NCBI RefSeq assembly: GCF_002073975.1
Contig: NZ_CP020384.1
Location: 1,116,001 to 1,180,000, forward strand
Length of the DNA stretch: 64,000 nucleotides
Reading direction: 5' to 3'
Source of the DNA: Rhodovulum sp. MB263
GTDB lineage: Bacteria > Pseudomonadota > Alphaproteobacteria > Rhodobacterales > Rhodobacteraceae
Shown here piece by piece: positions 28,052-37,185 of the stretch. Both the position numbers and the translations under genes were made by a program. Below the pieces are notes generated by a model. It was not told where the DNA came from. It made no database searches and was given only the letters and a program-made list of their open reading frames with translations. Each line of letters opens with the position of its first letter. The stretch's first letter is position 1.

Positions 28052-29893
28052 ATGCGCCGTGGCAGACGTCCCACAACCGCAGACCTGTCGCAATTCGACA
28101 GCGAGCAGGGCATGCGCACGATCCGCAAGGTCGCTCCCTATCTCTGGCCGCAGGGTCAGGGCTGGGTCAAGCGCCGCGTCGTGCTGGCGATGGCCGCCCT
28201 TCTGCTGGCCAAGGTGGTCTCGGTCGGGACCCCCTTTCTCTACAAGGCCGCGGTCGACAGCCTGACCGGCGAGGTCCGTGACGACACGCTTCTGCTGGCG
28301 GTGGGCGCGGTCGGTCTGACCGTCGCCTATGGCATGGCGCGGCTGATGAATACCGGCTTCCAGCAGCTGCGCGACGCGATCTTCACCCGGGTCGGTCAGC
28401 GCGCGCTCCGGCGGCTGGCGCTGGAAACCTTCACCCATATCCACCGCCTGTCGCTGCGCTATCACATCTCGCGCAAGACCGGGGGGCTGTCGCGGGTGAT
28501 GGAGCGCGGCGTGAAGGGCGTCGAGTTCCTGCTGCGCTTCCTGCTCTTCAGCATCGGCCCGCTGATCGTCGAGCTGGTCATGGTCGGCATCGTCTTCGCG
28601 CTGGCCTTCGATCTCTGGTATCTCGCGGTCGTGGCGGCGGTGATCGCGGTCTATGTCAAGTTTACCTTCGTCGTCACCGACTGGCGGGTGAAGATCCGCC
28701 GCCGGATGAACGACCAGGATACCGATGCCAACCAGAAGGCCATCGATAGCCTGCTGAACTTCGAGACGGTCAAGTATTTCGGCGCCGAGGCGCGCGAGGC
28801 CGAGCGTTACGACCGTGCGATGGCGGGCTATGAGGATGCCGCGATCAAGACCTCCTATTCGCTGTCGCTCCTGAATTTCGGCCAGGCGCTGATCATCACG
28901 ACGGGCATGATCGCGGTGATGGTGATGGCGGCGCTGGGGGTGCAGGCGGGCAAGCTGACGGTGGGCGATTTCGTGATGGTCAACGCCTACATGATCCAGA
29001 TCACCGCGCCCCTGAATTTCCTCGGCGCGGTCTATCGCGAGATCCGGCAAAGCCTGATCGACATGGGCGACATGTTCGCCCTTCTGGAACAGCCCGCCGA
29101 GGTGACCGACCGGCCCGGCGCGCCCGCGCTGAAGGTGACGGGCGGCGCGGTCGAGTTCCGCGACGTGCACTTCGGCTACGACCCCGGCCGGCCGATCCTC
29201 AAGGGCGTCTCGCTCTCGGTTCCGGCCGGGCGCAAGGTGGCCATCGTCGGGCCGTCGGGCGCGGGCAAGTCGACCATCGGGCGACTGCTCTTCCGGTTCT
29301 ACGACGTGACCGGGGGCAGGGTGGCGATCGACGGGCAGGATCTGCGCGAGATCACCCAGGACAGCCTGCACCGCGCCATCGGCGTGGTGCCCCAGGACAC
29401 GGTGCTGTTCAACGACACCATCCTTTACAACATCGCCTATGGCCGCCCCGGGGCGAGTCCTGCCGAGATCGAGGCCGCGGCCCGCGCCGCCAAGATCCAC
29501 GACTTCGTCGAAACCCTGCCCAGGGGCTATCAGACCCTCGTCGGCGAACGTGGGCTCAAGCTTTCGGGCGGCGAGAAACAGCGCGTGGGCATCGCCCGGA
29601 CGCTTCTGAAGAACCCGCCGATCCTGCTGCTCGACGAGGCCACCTCGGCGCTCGATTCCGAGACCGAGGCGGGCATTCAGTCGGAACTCAAGGCGATGGG
29701 CGAGGGCCGCACCGTGATCGCCATCGCCCACCGGCTCTCGACCATCGTCGATGCCGACGAGATCGTGGTGCTGGAGGACGGCCATGTGGTAGAGCGCGGC
29801 ACCCATGACGGGCTTCTGGCCCAGGGCGGCCGCTATGCCGCGATGTGGCAGCGCCAGCAGGCGGGCGAGGACGACGATATCGCCGCCGAATGA
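28052..29893 (+). CDS. Atm1-type ABC exporter (permease-ATPase fusion)
   Basis: The 613-residue half-transporter has a six-helix transmembrane domain (about 40-330) and a C-terminal ATPase: Walker A GPSGAGKST (400-408), signature LSGGEKQ (504-510) and Walker B ILLLDEATSALD (524-535). The sequence matches the Atm1/HMT1 (ABCB7) group (FETVKYFGAE, YMIQITAPLNFLG), which exports glutathione-linked sulfur or metal conjugates for Fe-S cluster supply or heavy-metal tolerance. It acts as a homodimer in the inner membrane. It is convergent with the RND operon. Confidence 0.92.
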   Translation: MRRGRRPTTADLSQFDSEQGMRTIRKVAPYLWPQGQGWVKRRVVLAMAALLLAKVVSVGTPFLYKAAVDSLTGEVRDDTLLLAVGAVGLTVAYGMARLMNTGFQQLRDAIFTRVGQRALRRLALETFTHIHRLSLRYHISRKTGGLSRVMERGVKGVEFLLRFLLFSIGPLIVELVMVGIVFALAFDLWYLAVVAAVIAVYVKFTFVVTDWRVKIRRRMNDQDTDANQKAIDSLLNFETVKYFGAEAREAERYDRAMAGYEDAAIKTSYSLSLLNFGQALIITTGMIAVMVMAALGVQAGKLTVGDFVMVNAYMIQITAPLNFLGAVYREIRQSLIDMGDMFALLEQPAEVTDRPGAPALKVTGGAVEFRDVHFGYDPGRPILKGVSLSVPAGRKVAIVGPSGAGKSTIGRLLFRFYDVTGGRVAIDGQDLREITQDSLHRAIGVVPQDTVLFNDTILYNIAYGRPGASPAEIEAAARAAKIHDFVETLPRGYQTLVGERGLKLSGGEKQRVGIARTLLKNPPILLLDEATSALDSETEAGIQSELKAMGEGRTVIAIAHRLSTIVDADEIVVLEDGHVVERGTHDGLLAQGGRYAAMWQRQQAGEDDDIAAE

Positions 29894-29950
29894 GCCCGGG
29901 GCGCCGGGCCCGGGATACGGCCTTCCCCCCGGGGACCGGAGACGCGCTGC

Positions 29951-29977
29951 TTCTTCCTGGTTCAAATACCCATGACG
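29951..29977 (-). repeat. dispersed repeat A, copy 1
   Basis: This 27-base stretch, read on the minus strand, begins CGTCATGGGTATTTGAACCA and ends GGAAGAA. It matches the sequence at 38705-38731 at 26 of 27 positions (one A/G change). It lies in the gap between the convergent ABC exporter and RND permease genes. Confidence 0.8.
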
Positions 29978-30027
29978 CGCCGGCCTGCGATCCGAGGCCA
30001 CCCTCAGGAACGGGCGGCCGGGGGGGG

Positions 30028-33000
30028 CTATTCGGCGGCGCGCAATCCCTTCCCGCCGCCATCCTTGCCGTCCTTGCCATCCTCGGCGGCCTGCCCGGAG
30101 GGCGGTGTCGGTCCGGGGGCCTCGCTCCAGATGATCTCGGGCGGGTCCTGCCGCGCGGCGGCCCGGCTCAGCGCGAGGTCGCGGGCGGCGCGGCTGCCCG
30201 GGCCTGCGCTCAGCGCCGCGAGACGGTGCAGCGAGCCATAGGCGCCCGCCCGCACCCATTCGCGCAGGGCCAGAAGCGAGGGCGTGAAGATCAGCGTCAG
30301 CACCGTCGCGACGCCCAGCCCGAAGACCACCGCCGTCGCGAGCTGGGTCCACCACAGCGAGGCCGGGCTGCCTTGCGTATAGCCGCCATTGGCAAAGTCG
30401 AAGCTGACCCCCAGCATCATCGACAGCAAGCCCGCCATGGTCGTGACCGTGGTCAGGAAGACCGGGCGGATGCGGTCCTCGCAGGTGCGCACGATGGCCT
30501 CTATCCGCGGCATGTAGCGGGCATAGTCCTGATAGGTGTCGATCAGCACGATGTTGTTGTTCACGACGATCCCCGCCAGCGCCACCACGCCGGTCCCGGT
30601 CATGATCACCGAGAAGGGCTGGCCCATCACCAGCATCCCGATCAGCACGCCCGCCGAGGACAGAACCACCGCCAGCAGCACCAGCACCGAATTGTAGAAA
30701 CTGTTGAACTGCGCCAGCAGGATGATGAACATCAGCCCCAGCGCGGCGGTGAAGGCCTTCGACAGGAAGGCCGTGCTTTCCGCCTGATCCTCCTGATCGC
30801 CGGTCCATTCCCAGCTCACCCCCTTCGGAAGCGGCGCGGTCTCGAGCCAGCCGGTCAGGGTCGCGATCCGCTCATTGGCATTTATCGGCTGGCCCTCGGC
30901 CGTGGTCAGCCCGTCCGCCACCGCCGCCTTGACGTCGAAATAGCGCTTGCCGTTCACCCGGTCGATCCGCCCGATCTTGCGCACCGGATTGATGGTCACG
31001 AAATTCGACAGCGGCACCAGCCCGAGCTCGGTCCGCACCTTCAGGTTGTCGAGCGTCGATAGCAGGCGGTCGCGTTCGGGCAGACGCACCCGGATGTCGA
31101 TCTCCTCGTCCGAGGAGGGCACCCGCATCGTGTCGAGCAGCACGCCGCGGGTGACCAGCTGCACCATCTGGCCCGCCAGCGCCGCCGAGGCGCCAAAACG
31201 GCCGGCCTCCTCGGTATCGACATCGATCTTCCAGTCGATCCCGGGCAGCGGCCGCGTATCCTCGATGTCGCGCAATCCCTCGGTCTGGTCGAAGCGCTCG
31301 CGCACGATCCGGGTCGCGGTCCGGAGATCGTCCCAGTTCTCGCCCCTCAGGCTCAGATGCACCGGCTTGGCCGAGGCGGGGCCATCGGCCATGTTCAGGA
31401 TCTCGGTGCGGATGCCGGGGATCCGGTCCAGCTTGCGCCCGATCCGTTCAAGGATCCGGGTGCCGTTCAGCTCTGGGTTCCCGGCCCGCTCCCGCCATTT
31501 CTGCAATTCGATCTGGACCTGGCCGATCGTGTCGAGCGGCGGGCTCGCCCCGCCCGTGTTCTGGCTCAGGCCGCCCTCTCCGGCGAAGGAGAAGACGTTC
31601 GCGACCCCGGATTCGGCCAGTACGACGCGCTCGACCGCCCGCACCATCTCGTCCTTCTCGCCGATCGACAGGTTGCCGCGCGCCCGGACATAGACGATGG
31701 CCTGTTCGGGCTCGGTCTTCACGAAGAACTCGACCCCGTTATTGTGCTTGCCGTAATAGACGAAAACCCCGGCGACGAAGGCGCCGACCGCGGCGACCGT
31801 CACCAGCGGCATCACCGGATTGCCCGCGATGGCGCGGATCAGCCGGCCGAAGAGCGTGCGGCGGTGGCCCGCCCCGACCGGCTCGGGCCGCGCGCGCCGG
31901 AGCGCGTTCGCCGCCAGCGAACAGCCGATCAGACCCAGCGTGAAAAGCACCATCCCGGGCAGCATCCCGAGCGCCCCGGAACTGGCCGGACCCGGCGCCG
32001 GATAGGCCGGGTTCAGCATCCGCATCAGGCCGAGAAAGGCCGTCGCCAGCGCCAGCGCCATCAGCCCGATCCGGAGCGGCCTGGGCTGCGGTCTCAGCTT
32101 CGCGCTGATGCGCGACAGGACGCGCGAGAACCGGCCCGCCACCCCGCCCAGCACCGGCAGGTAGATCAGCGCCACCACAAGGCTTGCCGACAGCACGAAG
32201 ATCAGCGTGACCGGCAGCAGCCCCATGAACTCGCCCGCGACGCCGGGCCAGAACAGCATCGGCAGGAAGGCGCAGAGCGTGGTCGCGGTCGAACTGACGA
32301 TGGGCCAGAACATCCGCTTGGCCGACTCGGCGAAGGCATGCATCGGCCCGGTGCCCTCGGCGATCCGGCGGTCGGCATATTCGACCACGACGATGGCGCC
32401 GTCGACCAGCATCCCCACCGCGAGGATCAGCCCGAACATGACGATATTCGACACCGTCACGTCGAGGATCGCCAGCAGCACGAAGCATAACAGGAACGAG
32501 GTCGGGATCGCGAAGCCCACCAGCAGTGCCGAGCGGGTGCCGAGAAAGGCCAGAACCACCACCATCACCAGCGCGATCGCCGTCAGCACCGAGCCCTCGA
32601 GCTGGCTGACCATAGATTCCACATTGCTCGACTGGTCGTTCGAGGTGGTGACGACGATCGCCTGCCGCAGCTCGGGCGGCCACTCGGCGCGGGCCTTCTC
32701 GATCTCCTCGCGCACCAGCCGCGAGGTGTCGATGATGTTGAAGCCCTTGCGCTTGACCACCTGCAGCGCCAGCGTCTGCTCGCCGTTGAAACGCGCGGTC
32801 GAGTTGCGGTCCTCGAAGGTCAGCCGGATCTCCGCCAGATCGCCAAGCCGCACCACCCGGTTGCCGTTCACCTTGACCGGCAGATCGTAGACATCCTGCG
32901 GGCTTTCGAACGAGGCCGGGATCTTGAGCGCGAAGGCGCCCTGCGCGGTCTCGATCTCGTCGGCCGCGATCAGACGGTTGTTGGCGGTGACGACATTGAC

Positions 33001-33606
33001 CAGTTCCTGCGCCGTCACGTTGTAGGATTCGAGCTTGAGCGGATCGAGGATCACCTCGAGCATCTCGTCGCGCTGACCGGCCATCGATACCTCGAGCACC
33101 GGATCGAGCGCCTCGAGCCGGTCCTGCAGATCCTTGGCCGCGCGCACCAGCGTGCGTTCCGGCAGCGTGCCCGAGAGGCTGGCGACGAGGATGGGGAATT
33201 TCGAGAAGTTGATCTCGGAAATCGTGTAGGTCTCGTAGCCGGCCGGAAAATCGGCCTCGGCCTTGTTCATCCGGTCGCGCACATCGGCGATGATCTTGGT
33301 CTTGTCCCAGCCGAATTCGAATTCGAGCGCGATCCCGGCATAGTTCTCGCTTGCGGTGGCCCACATCTTGTCGAGCCCGTCGAGATCGGACAGCTCGGTT
33401 TCCATCGGCTTGACCAGAAGCCGCTCGGAATCCTCGGCCGAGATGCCGGGGAAGGGGACCGAGATGAACAGGGCCGGGATCTCGATATCGGGCTCGCCCT
33501 CCTTGGGAAGCTCGACATAGGCCAATGCGCCCGCGACCAGCGACATCAGCACGAAGGCCACGACCATGCGCGCGCGGGCCGCGGCCCAGTCGACGAGACC
33601 GGTCAT
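30028..33606 (-). CDS. RND efflux transporter permease
   Basis: A proton-driven inner-membrane pump of the AcrB/MdtB/CusA superfamily. The 1192-residue protein has the first helix at about 15-30, two large periplasmic domains, and TM4 with a likely proton-relay Asp402 (GMLVDGAIVVVEYADRR). It is 100-150 residues longer than common RND pumps. Part of the excess lies between TM6 and TM7 (about 505-590), where two further hydrophobic stretches (512-530 and 545-567) are predicted. The start overlaps the adaptor stop by 4 bases (ATGA). Substrates are unknown. Confidence 0.93.
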   Translation of the reverse strand: MTGLVDWAAARARMVVAFVLMSLVAGALAYVELPKEGEPDIEIPALFISVPFPGISAEDSERLLVKPMETELSDLDGLDKMWATASENYAGIALEFEFGWDKTKIIADVRDRMNKAEADFPAGYETYTISEINFSKFPILVASLSGTLPERTLVRAAKDLQDRLEALDPVLEVSMAGQRDEMLEVILDPLKLESYNVTAQELVNVVTANNRLIAADEIETAQGAFALKIPASFESPQDVYDLPVKVNGNRVVRLGDLAEIRLTFEDRNSTARFNGEQTLALQVVKRKGFNIIDTSRLVREEIEKARAEWPPELRQAIVVTTSNDQSSNVESMVSQLEGSVLTAIALVMVVVLAFLGTRSALLVGFAIPTSFLLCFVLLAILDVTVSNIVMFGLILAVGMLVDGAIVVVEYADRRIAEGTGPMHAFAESAKRMFWPIVSSTATTLCAFLPMLFWPGVAGEFMGLLPVTLIFVLSASLVVALIYLPVLGGVAGRFSRVLSRISAKLRPQPRPLRIGLMALALATAFLGLMRMLNPAYPAPGPASSGALGMLPGMVLFTLGLIGCSLAANALRRARPEPVGAGHRRTLFGRLIRAIAGNPVMPLVTVAAVGAFVAGVFVYYGKHNNGVEFFVKTEPEQAIVYVRARGNLSIGEKDEMVRAVERVVLAESGVANVFSFAGEGGLSQNTGGASPPLDTIGQVQIELQKWRERAGNPELNGTRILERIGRKLDRIPGIRTEILNMADGPASAKPVHLSLRGENWDDLRTATRIVRERFDQTEGLRDIEDTRPLPGIDWKIDVDTEEAGRFGASAALAGQMVQLVTRGVLLDTMRVPSSDEEIDIRVRLPERDRLLSTLDNLKVRTELGLVPLSNFVTINPVRKIGRIDRVNGKRYFDVKAAVADGLTTAEGQPINANERIATLTGWLETAPLPKGVSWEWTGDQEDQAESTAFLSKAFTAALGLMFIILLAQFNSFYNSVLVLLAVVLSSAGVLIGMLVMGQPFSVIMTGTGVVALAGIVVNNNIVLIDTYQDYARYMPRIEAIVRTCEDRIRPVFLTTVTTMAGLLSMMLGVSFDFANGGYTQGSPASLWWTQLATAVVFGLGVATVLTLIFTPSLLALREWVRAGAYGSLHRLAALSAGPGSRAARDLALSRAAARQDPPEIIWSEAPGPTPPSGQAAEDGKDGKDGGGKGLRAAE

Positions 33607-34820
33607 TGCGGCGGCTCGCGGCGATGGACCTCGACCGGGGTGCCGTCGGCGACGAATTCCTGGCCGACCACGATCACCCGGGCATCGTCGGGCAGCCCCG
33701 AGATCCAGATGCCCTCGGGCGTGTCGCGGATCACCTCGACCGGGACGAAGCGGGCGCGGCTGTCCTCGTCGACCAGTCGCAGCCCCAGCCGTCCGTCATC
33801 GTCGAGCGTCAGTGCCGATTGCGGCACCAGATGGCCGTCGCGCGAGGGGCCCGCGATCAGGATATCGACGCTTTGCCCGGCCCGGAGCGTGCCCTCGGCA
33901 TTGGCGGCCTCGGCCTCGACCCGGAAGGTGCGGGTGACAGGATCGCTGATGCGGGCGACGAAGGAGACCTTTCCCTCGATCCCGCGGCCCGAGACCAGCT
34001 GGCCGATCGCGGGCGCACCGGGCCGGATCTTGTCGACATCGGTCTCGGGCACGGCCCCCACCAGCCGGATCGGGTCGAGCGCGATCACCGTGGCGCAGGT
34101 CGAGCCGGGCTGCAGCAAGGCTCCCAGTTCGGCGGTATCCTCGTCGAGCACGCCCGCGAAGGGGGCGGTGATGGTCAGCCGCTCGATCTCGATCTCGGCG
34201 GTCCTGACCTGGGCCTCTGCGGTGCGGCGGGCAGTTTCGGCCGCTTCAAGCCCGGCGGTGGCCGAGGCGACGGCCGCTTCGGCGGTCGAGACGGCCGCGG
34301 CCGTCCCCGCCACCCGGGTGTCGGAGGCATAGCCTTCGCGCGACAGCCGCTGCGCGGCCCGGTCGTTGATCTCGGCCTCGTCGAGCTGCGCGCGGGCCTG
34401 GGCCACGGTGGCGCGAGCCTCGGGCAGGCGGGCGCGGGCCTCGGCCAGAAGCGCGCGGGCCTGGGCCAGCGCCGCCGGCCGCGTCCCCGGCTCGATCCGG
34501 CAAAGCGTTTCGCCCGCGGCGACCGAGCTGCCCTTCCTGAGCGGCTCGGAAATCACCCGGCCGTCGATCTCGGCCAGCATCGCGACGCTGCGCGCGGCCT
34601 CGGTCTCGCCCCGAAGCCTTACGCCGCCCCGCACCGGCCGCGCCTTGCTGTCGATGACCACGACCGAGACCGCCTGCGCCGCCCCGTCGCCCGCGGCCGG
34701 GTCGGGTGCGGCGCTGACCGGCTCGACCCTGGCAAACGCCATCACATGCGGGCGTTCCATCATCAGCATGTAGAATGACACTGTCACCAGAAGGGCGGTG
34801 AGCATCGAGATCCAACGCAT
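33603..34820 (-). CDS. RND efflux periplasmic adaptor (membrane fusion protein)
   Basis: The 405-residue HlyD-family adaptor bridges the RND pump and an outer-membrane channel. It has an N-terminal membrane anchor (MLTALLVTVSFYMLM), a split lipoyl domain (MLAEIDGRVISEPLRKGSSV and ITAPFAGVLDE), an Ala-rich alpha-helical hairpin between the halves (ARALLAEARARLPEARATV and on), and beta-barrel and membrane-proximal domains. The start at ATG 34820 gives the anchor directly. No outer-membrane channel gene is adjacent, so a shared TolC-like protein is likely. Confidence 0.92.
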   Translation of the reverse strand: MRWISMLTALLVTVSFYMLMMERPHVMAFARVEPVSAAPDPAAGDGAAQAVSVVVIDSKARPVRGGVRLRGETEAARSVAMLAEIDGRVISEPLRKGSSVAAGETLCRIEPGTRPAALAQARALLAEARARLPEARATVAQARAQLDEAEINDRAAQRLSREGYASDTRVAGTAAAVSTAEAAVASATAGLEAAETARRTAEAQVRTAEIEIERLTITAPFAGVLDEDTAELGALLQPGSTCATVIALDPIRLVGAVPETDVDKIRPGAPAIGQLVSGRGIEGKVSFVARISDPVTRTFRVEAEAANAEGTLRAGQSVDILIAGPSRDGHLVPQSALTLDDDGRLGLRLVDEDSRARFVPVEVIRDTPEGIWISGLPDDARVIVVGQEFVADGTPVEVHRREPPQ

Positions 34821-35109
34821 GGGCGGGCTTGCCTTTCTCGTTCCGATGCACGACGGCCCGTCCTGGCAGAGCCCGGGCCGGGCCATCGCCGCCATCATCG
34901 CTCCCGCTCGGGCCGGCGGCTCTGGCGGGGTCTTTGCGGGCCGGTCCGGCGGCCGTCCCCGTCGTGCCTGATCGTACTGTCAAACCGCCGGGACGTACAA
35001 GCGCTCCGGACCCTGCCCGCAGCCAAAGTTGCAGGGCTTTGCAAAGCGCCTGGTGCTGCGCTAAGACAGGCGCCAGCAGAGCCCAAGCAGCCGGACCGCC
35101 GAGACGCCC

Positions 35110-35763
35110 ATGACCAATCCCGACAGTTTCATCCAGGAAGTGACCGAAGAGGTCCGTCGCGACCGCCTGTTTTCCTGGATGCGCCGCTATGGCTGGATCG
35201 CGGCGCTCGCGATCCTGATTCTGGTCGGCGGTGCCGGCTGGCGCGAATGGGACCTGGCGCAGCGCCAGGCCGATGCCCAGGCGCTGGGCGACCGTATTCT
35301 CGAGGCGCTCGACATCCAGGATTCCGCCGCCCGCGCGCAGGCGCTGGCCGGGATCGAGGCCGATGGCGAGGCGGGCGCGCTGGTCGCGCTTCTTGCCGCC
35401 TCCGAGGCCCCGGATGCCGCCGCGCGGATCGCGGCCACCGAGCGGCTCGAGGCCGTCGCCTCCGACAATGGCCTGCCGCCCTACATGTCAGACCTCGCAG
35501 CGCTGAAGCTCGTTCTGCTGCGCGGTCGCGAGATGCCGCCCGAGGGGCGGATCGCGGCGCTCGAACCGCTGGCCGGACCGGGGCGTCCGTTCCGTCCGCT
35601 GGTGCTCGAACAGATCGCCTATGCCGAGATCGAGGCGGGCCGGACCGAAGCCGCGCTCGATCGCCTGCGCGGGCTTCTTCAGGATGCCGAGGCCAGCGCG
35701 GACTTGCGTCGGCGCGCCAGTCAGTTGATTGTGGCGCTTGGCGGATCGCAGGATGCAGGCTGA
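35110..35763 (+). CDS. YfgM-like tetratricopeptide membrane protein
   Basis: A 217-residue protein with an N-terminal cytoplasmic stretch (FIQEVTEEVRRDRLFSWMRRYG), one membrane helix (about 29-45) and an Ala-rich helical TPR-type periplasmic region. It matches the YfgM family, which in E. coli binds the SecYEG translocon and passes exported proteins to periplasmic chaperones. The context supports this: yfgM-bamB-der is the E. coli order too. The gap to bamB is 58 bases. Confidence 0.85.
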   Translation: MTNPDSFIQEVTEEVRRDRLFSWMRRYGWIAALAILILVGGAGWREWDLAQRQADAQALGDRILEALDIQDSAARAQALAGIEADGEAGALVALLAASEAPDAAARIAATERLEAVASDNGLPPYMSDLAALKLVLLRGREMPPEGRIAALEPLAGPGRPFRPLVLEQIAYAEIEAGRTEAALDRLRGLLQDAEASADLRRRASQLIVALGGSQDAG

Positions 35764-35821
35764 GGCCGGGCAGGGGCGGGCAGCCATAAAAGACGGGCCC
35801 AGGATCAAGGGGACAGCGACA

Positions 35822-37138
35822 GTGAAATTCGGCCAAGTAACGAGCGTTCTCGCGCTGATCGCCCTGGTTGCGGGCTGCGGCAGCGATGAGGAAATCCTGC
35901 CCGGCGAGCGCCTCGGGGTACGCGAGGCGCTGGGGCTCGAGGCCGCGCAGCCGGACCCGTCCGGAACCGAGCGCGCGATTTCGCTGCCGGCGCCGCAGGC
36001 GGTGCCCGACATGCCTCAGCTCGGCGGCAATCCCGAACATCTGACCCCGCATGCCGCGCTGTCGGCCCAGCCCGCGCGGATCTGGTCGACCTCAATCGGG
36101 GCCGGCAACAGCCGCCGCTACCGCATCACCGCGCCGCCGGTGGTGGCGGGCGGCGTGATCTACACGCTCGACGCGCGCAGCCAGGCTGCGGCGGTCTCGG
36201 CCGATGGCAAGGTGCTGTGGAAGGCCGACCTGCGGCCCGAGGGCAAGCGCGGCAAGGATGTCAGCGGTGGCGGGCTGGCCTATGGCGACGGACGGCTCTT
36301 CGCCACCACGGGCTATGGCACGCTCATCGCGCTGGATCCCGCGACCGGCGACGAGCTCTGGACCCAGAAGGCCGATGCCGCGATCTCGGCCCCGCCCACC
36401 TATCGCGACGGCATGGTCTATTTCGTCAGCCGCGACAACCGCGCCTGGGCGATCTCGGCCGCCGATGGCCGTGTGCAATGGCAGATCCCGGGCACGCCCG
36501 CGCCCGCCGGAATGCTGGGCGGTGCCGCGCCTGCGGTGACCGAGCGGCTTGCGATCTTCCCGTTCAGCTCGGCCGATCTGGTTGCGGCGCTCCGGCAAAG
36601 CGGGGTGCGGGTCTGGGGCACGGCGCTGGCCGGTCAGCGCCGCGGTGCGGTCTATGCCTCGGTGACCGACATCACCGGCGATCCGGTCGTGGCGGGCAAT
36701 GTGCTTTACGCGGGCAACCAGTCGGGCCGTTCGGTCGCGCTCGACGTCAACTCGGGCGAACGGATCTGGACCGCCGAGGACGGGGCTTACGGCGCGATGC
36801 TTCTGGTCCGCGGCTCGGTGTTCTTCATGACCGATCAGGACAAGCTGGTCCGGCTCGATGCCTCCGATGGCAGCCGGATCTGGTCGGTGGATCTGCCCTA
36901 TTTCACCAAGAAGAAGCCCAAGAAGCTCAAGGCCGTCTATGCCCATTACGGGCCGGTCCTGGCCGGCGGGCGGATCTGGCTGGCCTCGGATGATGGCTGG
37001 CTGAGGGGCTTCGACCCGGCCTCGGGCGCGCTTCTGGCAGAGATCGACCTGCCCGGCGGCGCCGCCTCGCGGCCGGTTGTGGCGGGCGGAACGCTTTACG
37101 TGCTCTCCGAGCGCGGGGAACTCGAGGCTTTCCGCTAG
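35822..37138 (+). CDS. bamB: outer-membrane assembly lipoprotein BamB
   Basis: BamB is the beta-propeller lipoprotein of the BAM complex that inserts beta-barrel proteins into the outer membrane. The 438-residue product has a lipoprotein signal (ALIALVAGCGSDEE, lipobox VAGC) and PQQ-type propeller blades with repeated Trp motifs (ALDPATGDELWTQ, SAADGRVQWQIPG, LDVNSGERIWTAED, LDASDGSRIWSVD). The start is GTG at 35822 with AAGGGG about 9 bases upstream. It sits between yfgM-like and der genes, as in gammaproteobacteria. Confidence 0.92.
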   Translation: MKFGQVTSVLALIALVAGCGSDEEILPGERLGVREALGLEAAQPDPSGTERAISLPAPQAVPDMPQLGGNPEHLTPHAALSAQPARIWSTSIGAGNSRRYRITAPPVVAGGVIYTLDARSQAAAVSADGKVLWKADLRPEGKRGKDVSGGGLAYGDGRLFATTGYGTLIALDPATGDELWTQKADAAISAPPTYRDGMVYFVSRDNRAWAISAADGRVQWQIPGTPAPAGMLGGAAPAVTERLAIFPFSSADLVAALRQSGVRVWGTALAGQRRGAVYASVTDITGDPVVAGNVLYAGNQSGRSVALDVNSGERIWTAEDGAYGAMLLVRGSVFFMTDQDKLVRLDASDGSRIWSVDLPYFTKKKPKKLKAVYAHYGPVLAGGRIWLASDDGWLRGFDPASGALLAEIDLPGGAASRPVVAGGTLYVLSERGELEAFR

Positions 37139-37185
37139 GCCCGGGATGGTGTAGGCGGGCGCTCTGATCCGGTTCGGAGAGACCC

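Noticed and set aside
27908-30808. Open frame of over 900 codons on the minus strand across the ABC exporter
   Set aside because: Antisense to a complete ABC exporter and out of frame with the RND permease; Arg/His/Asp-rich.
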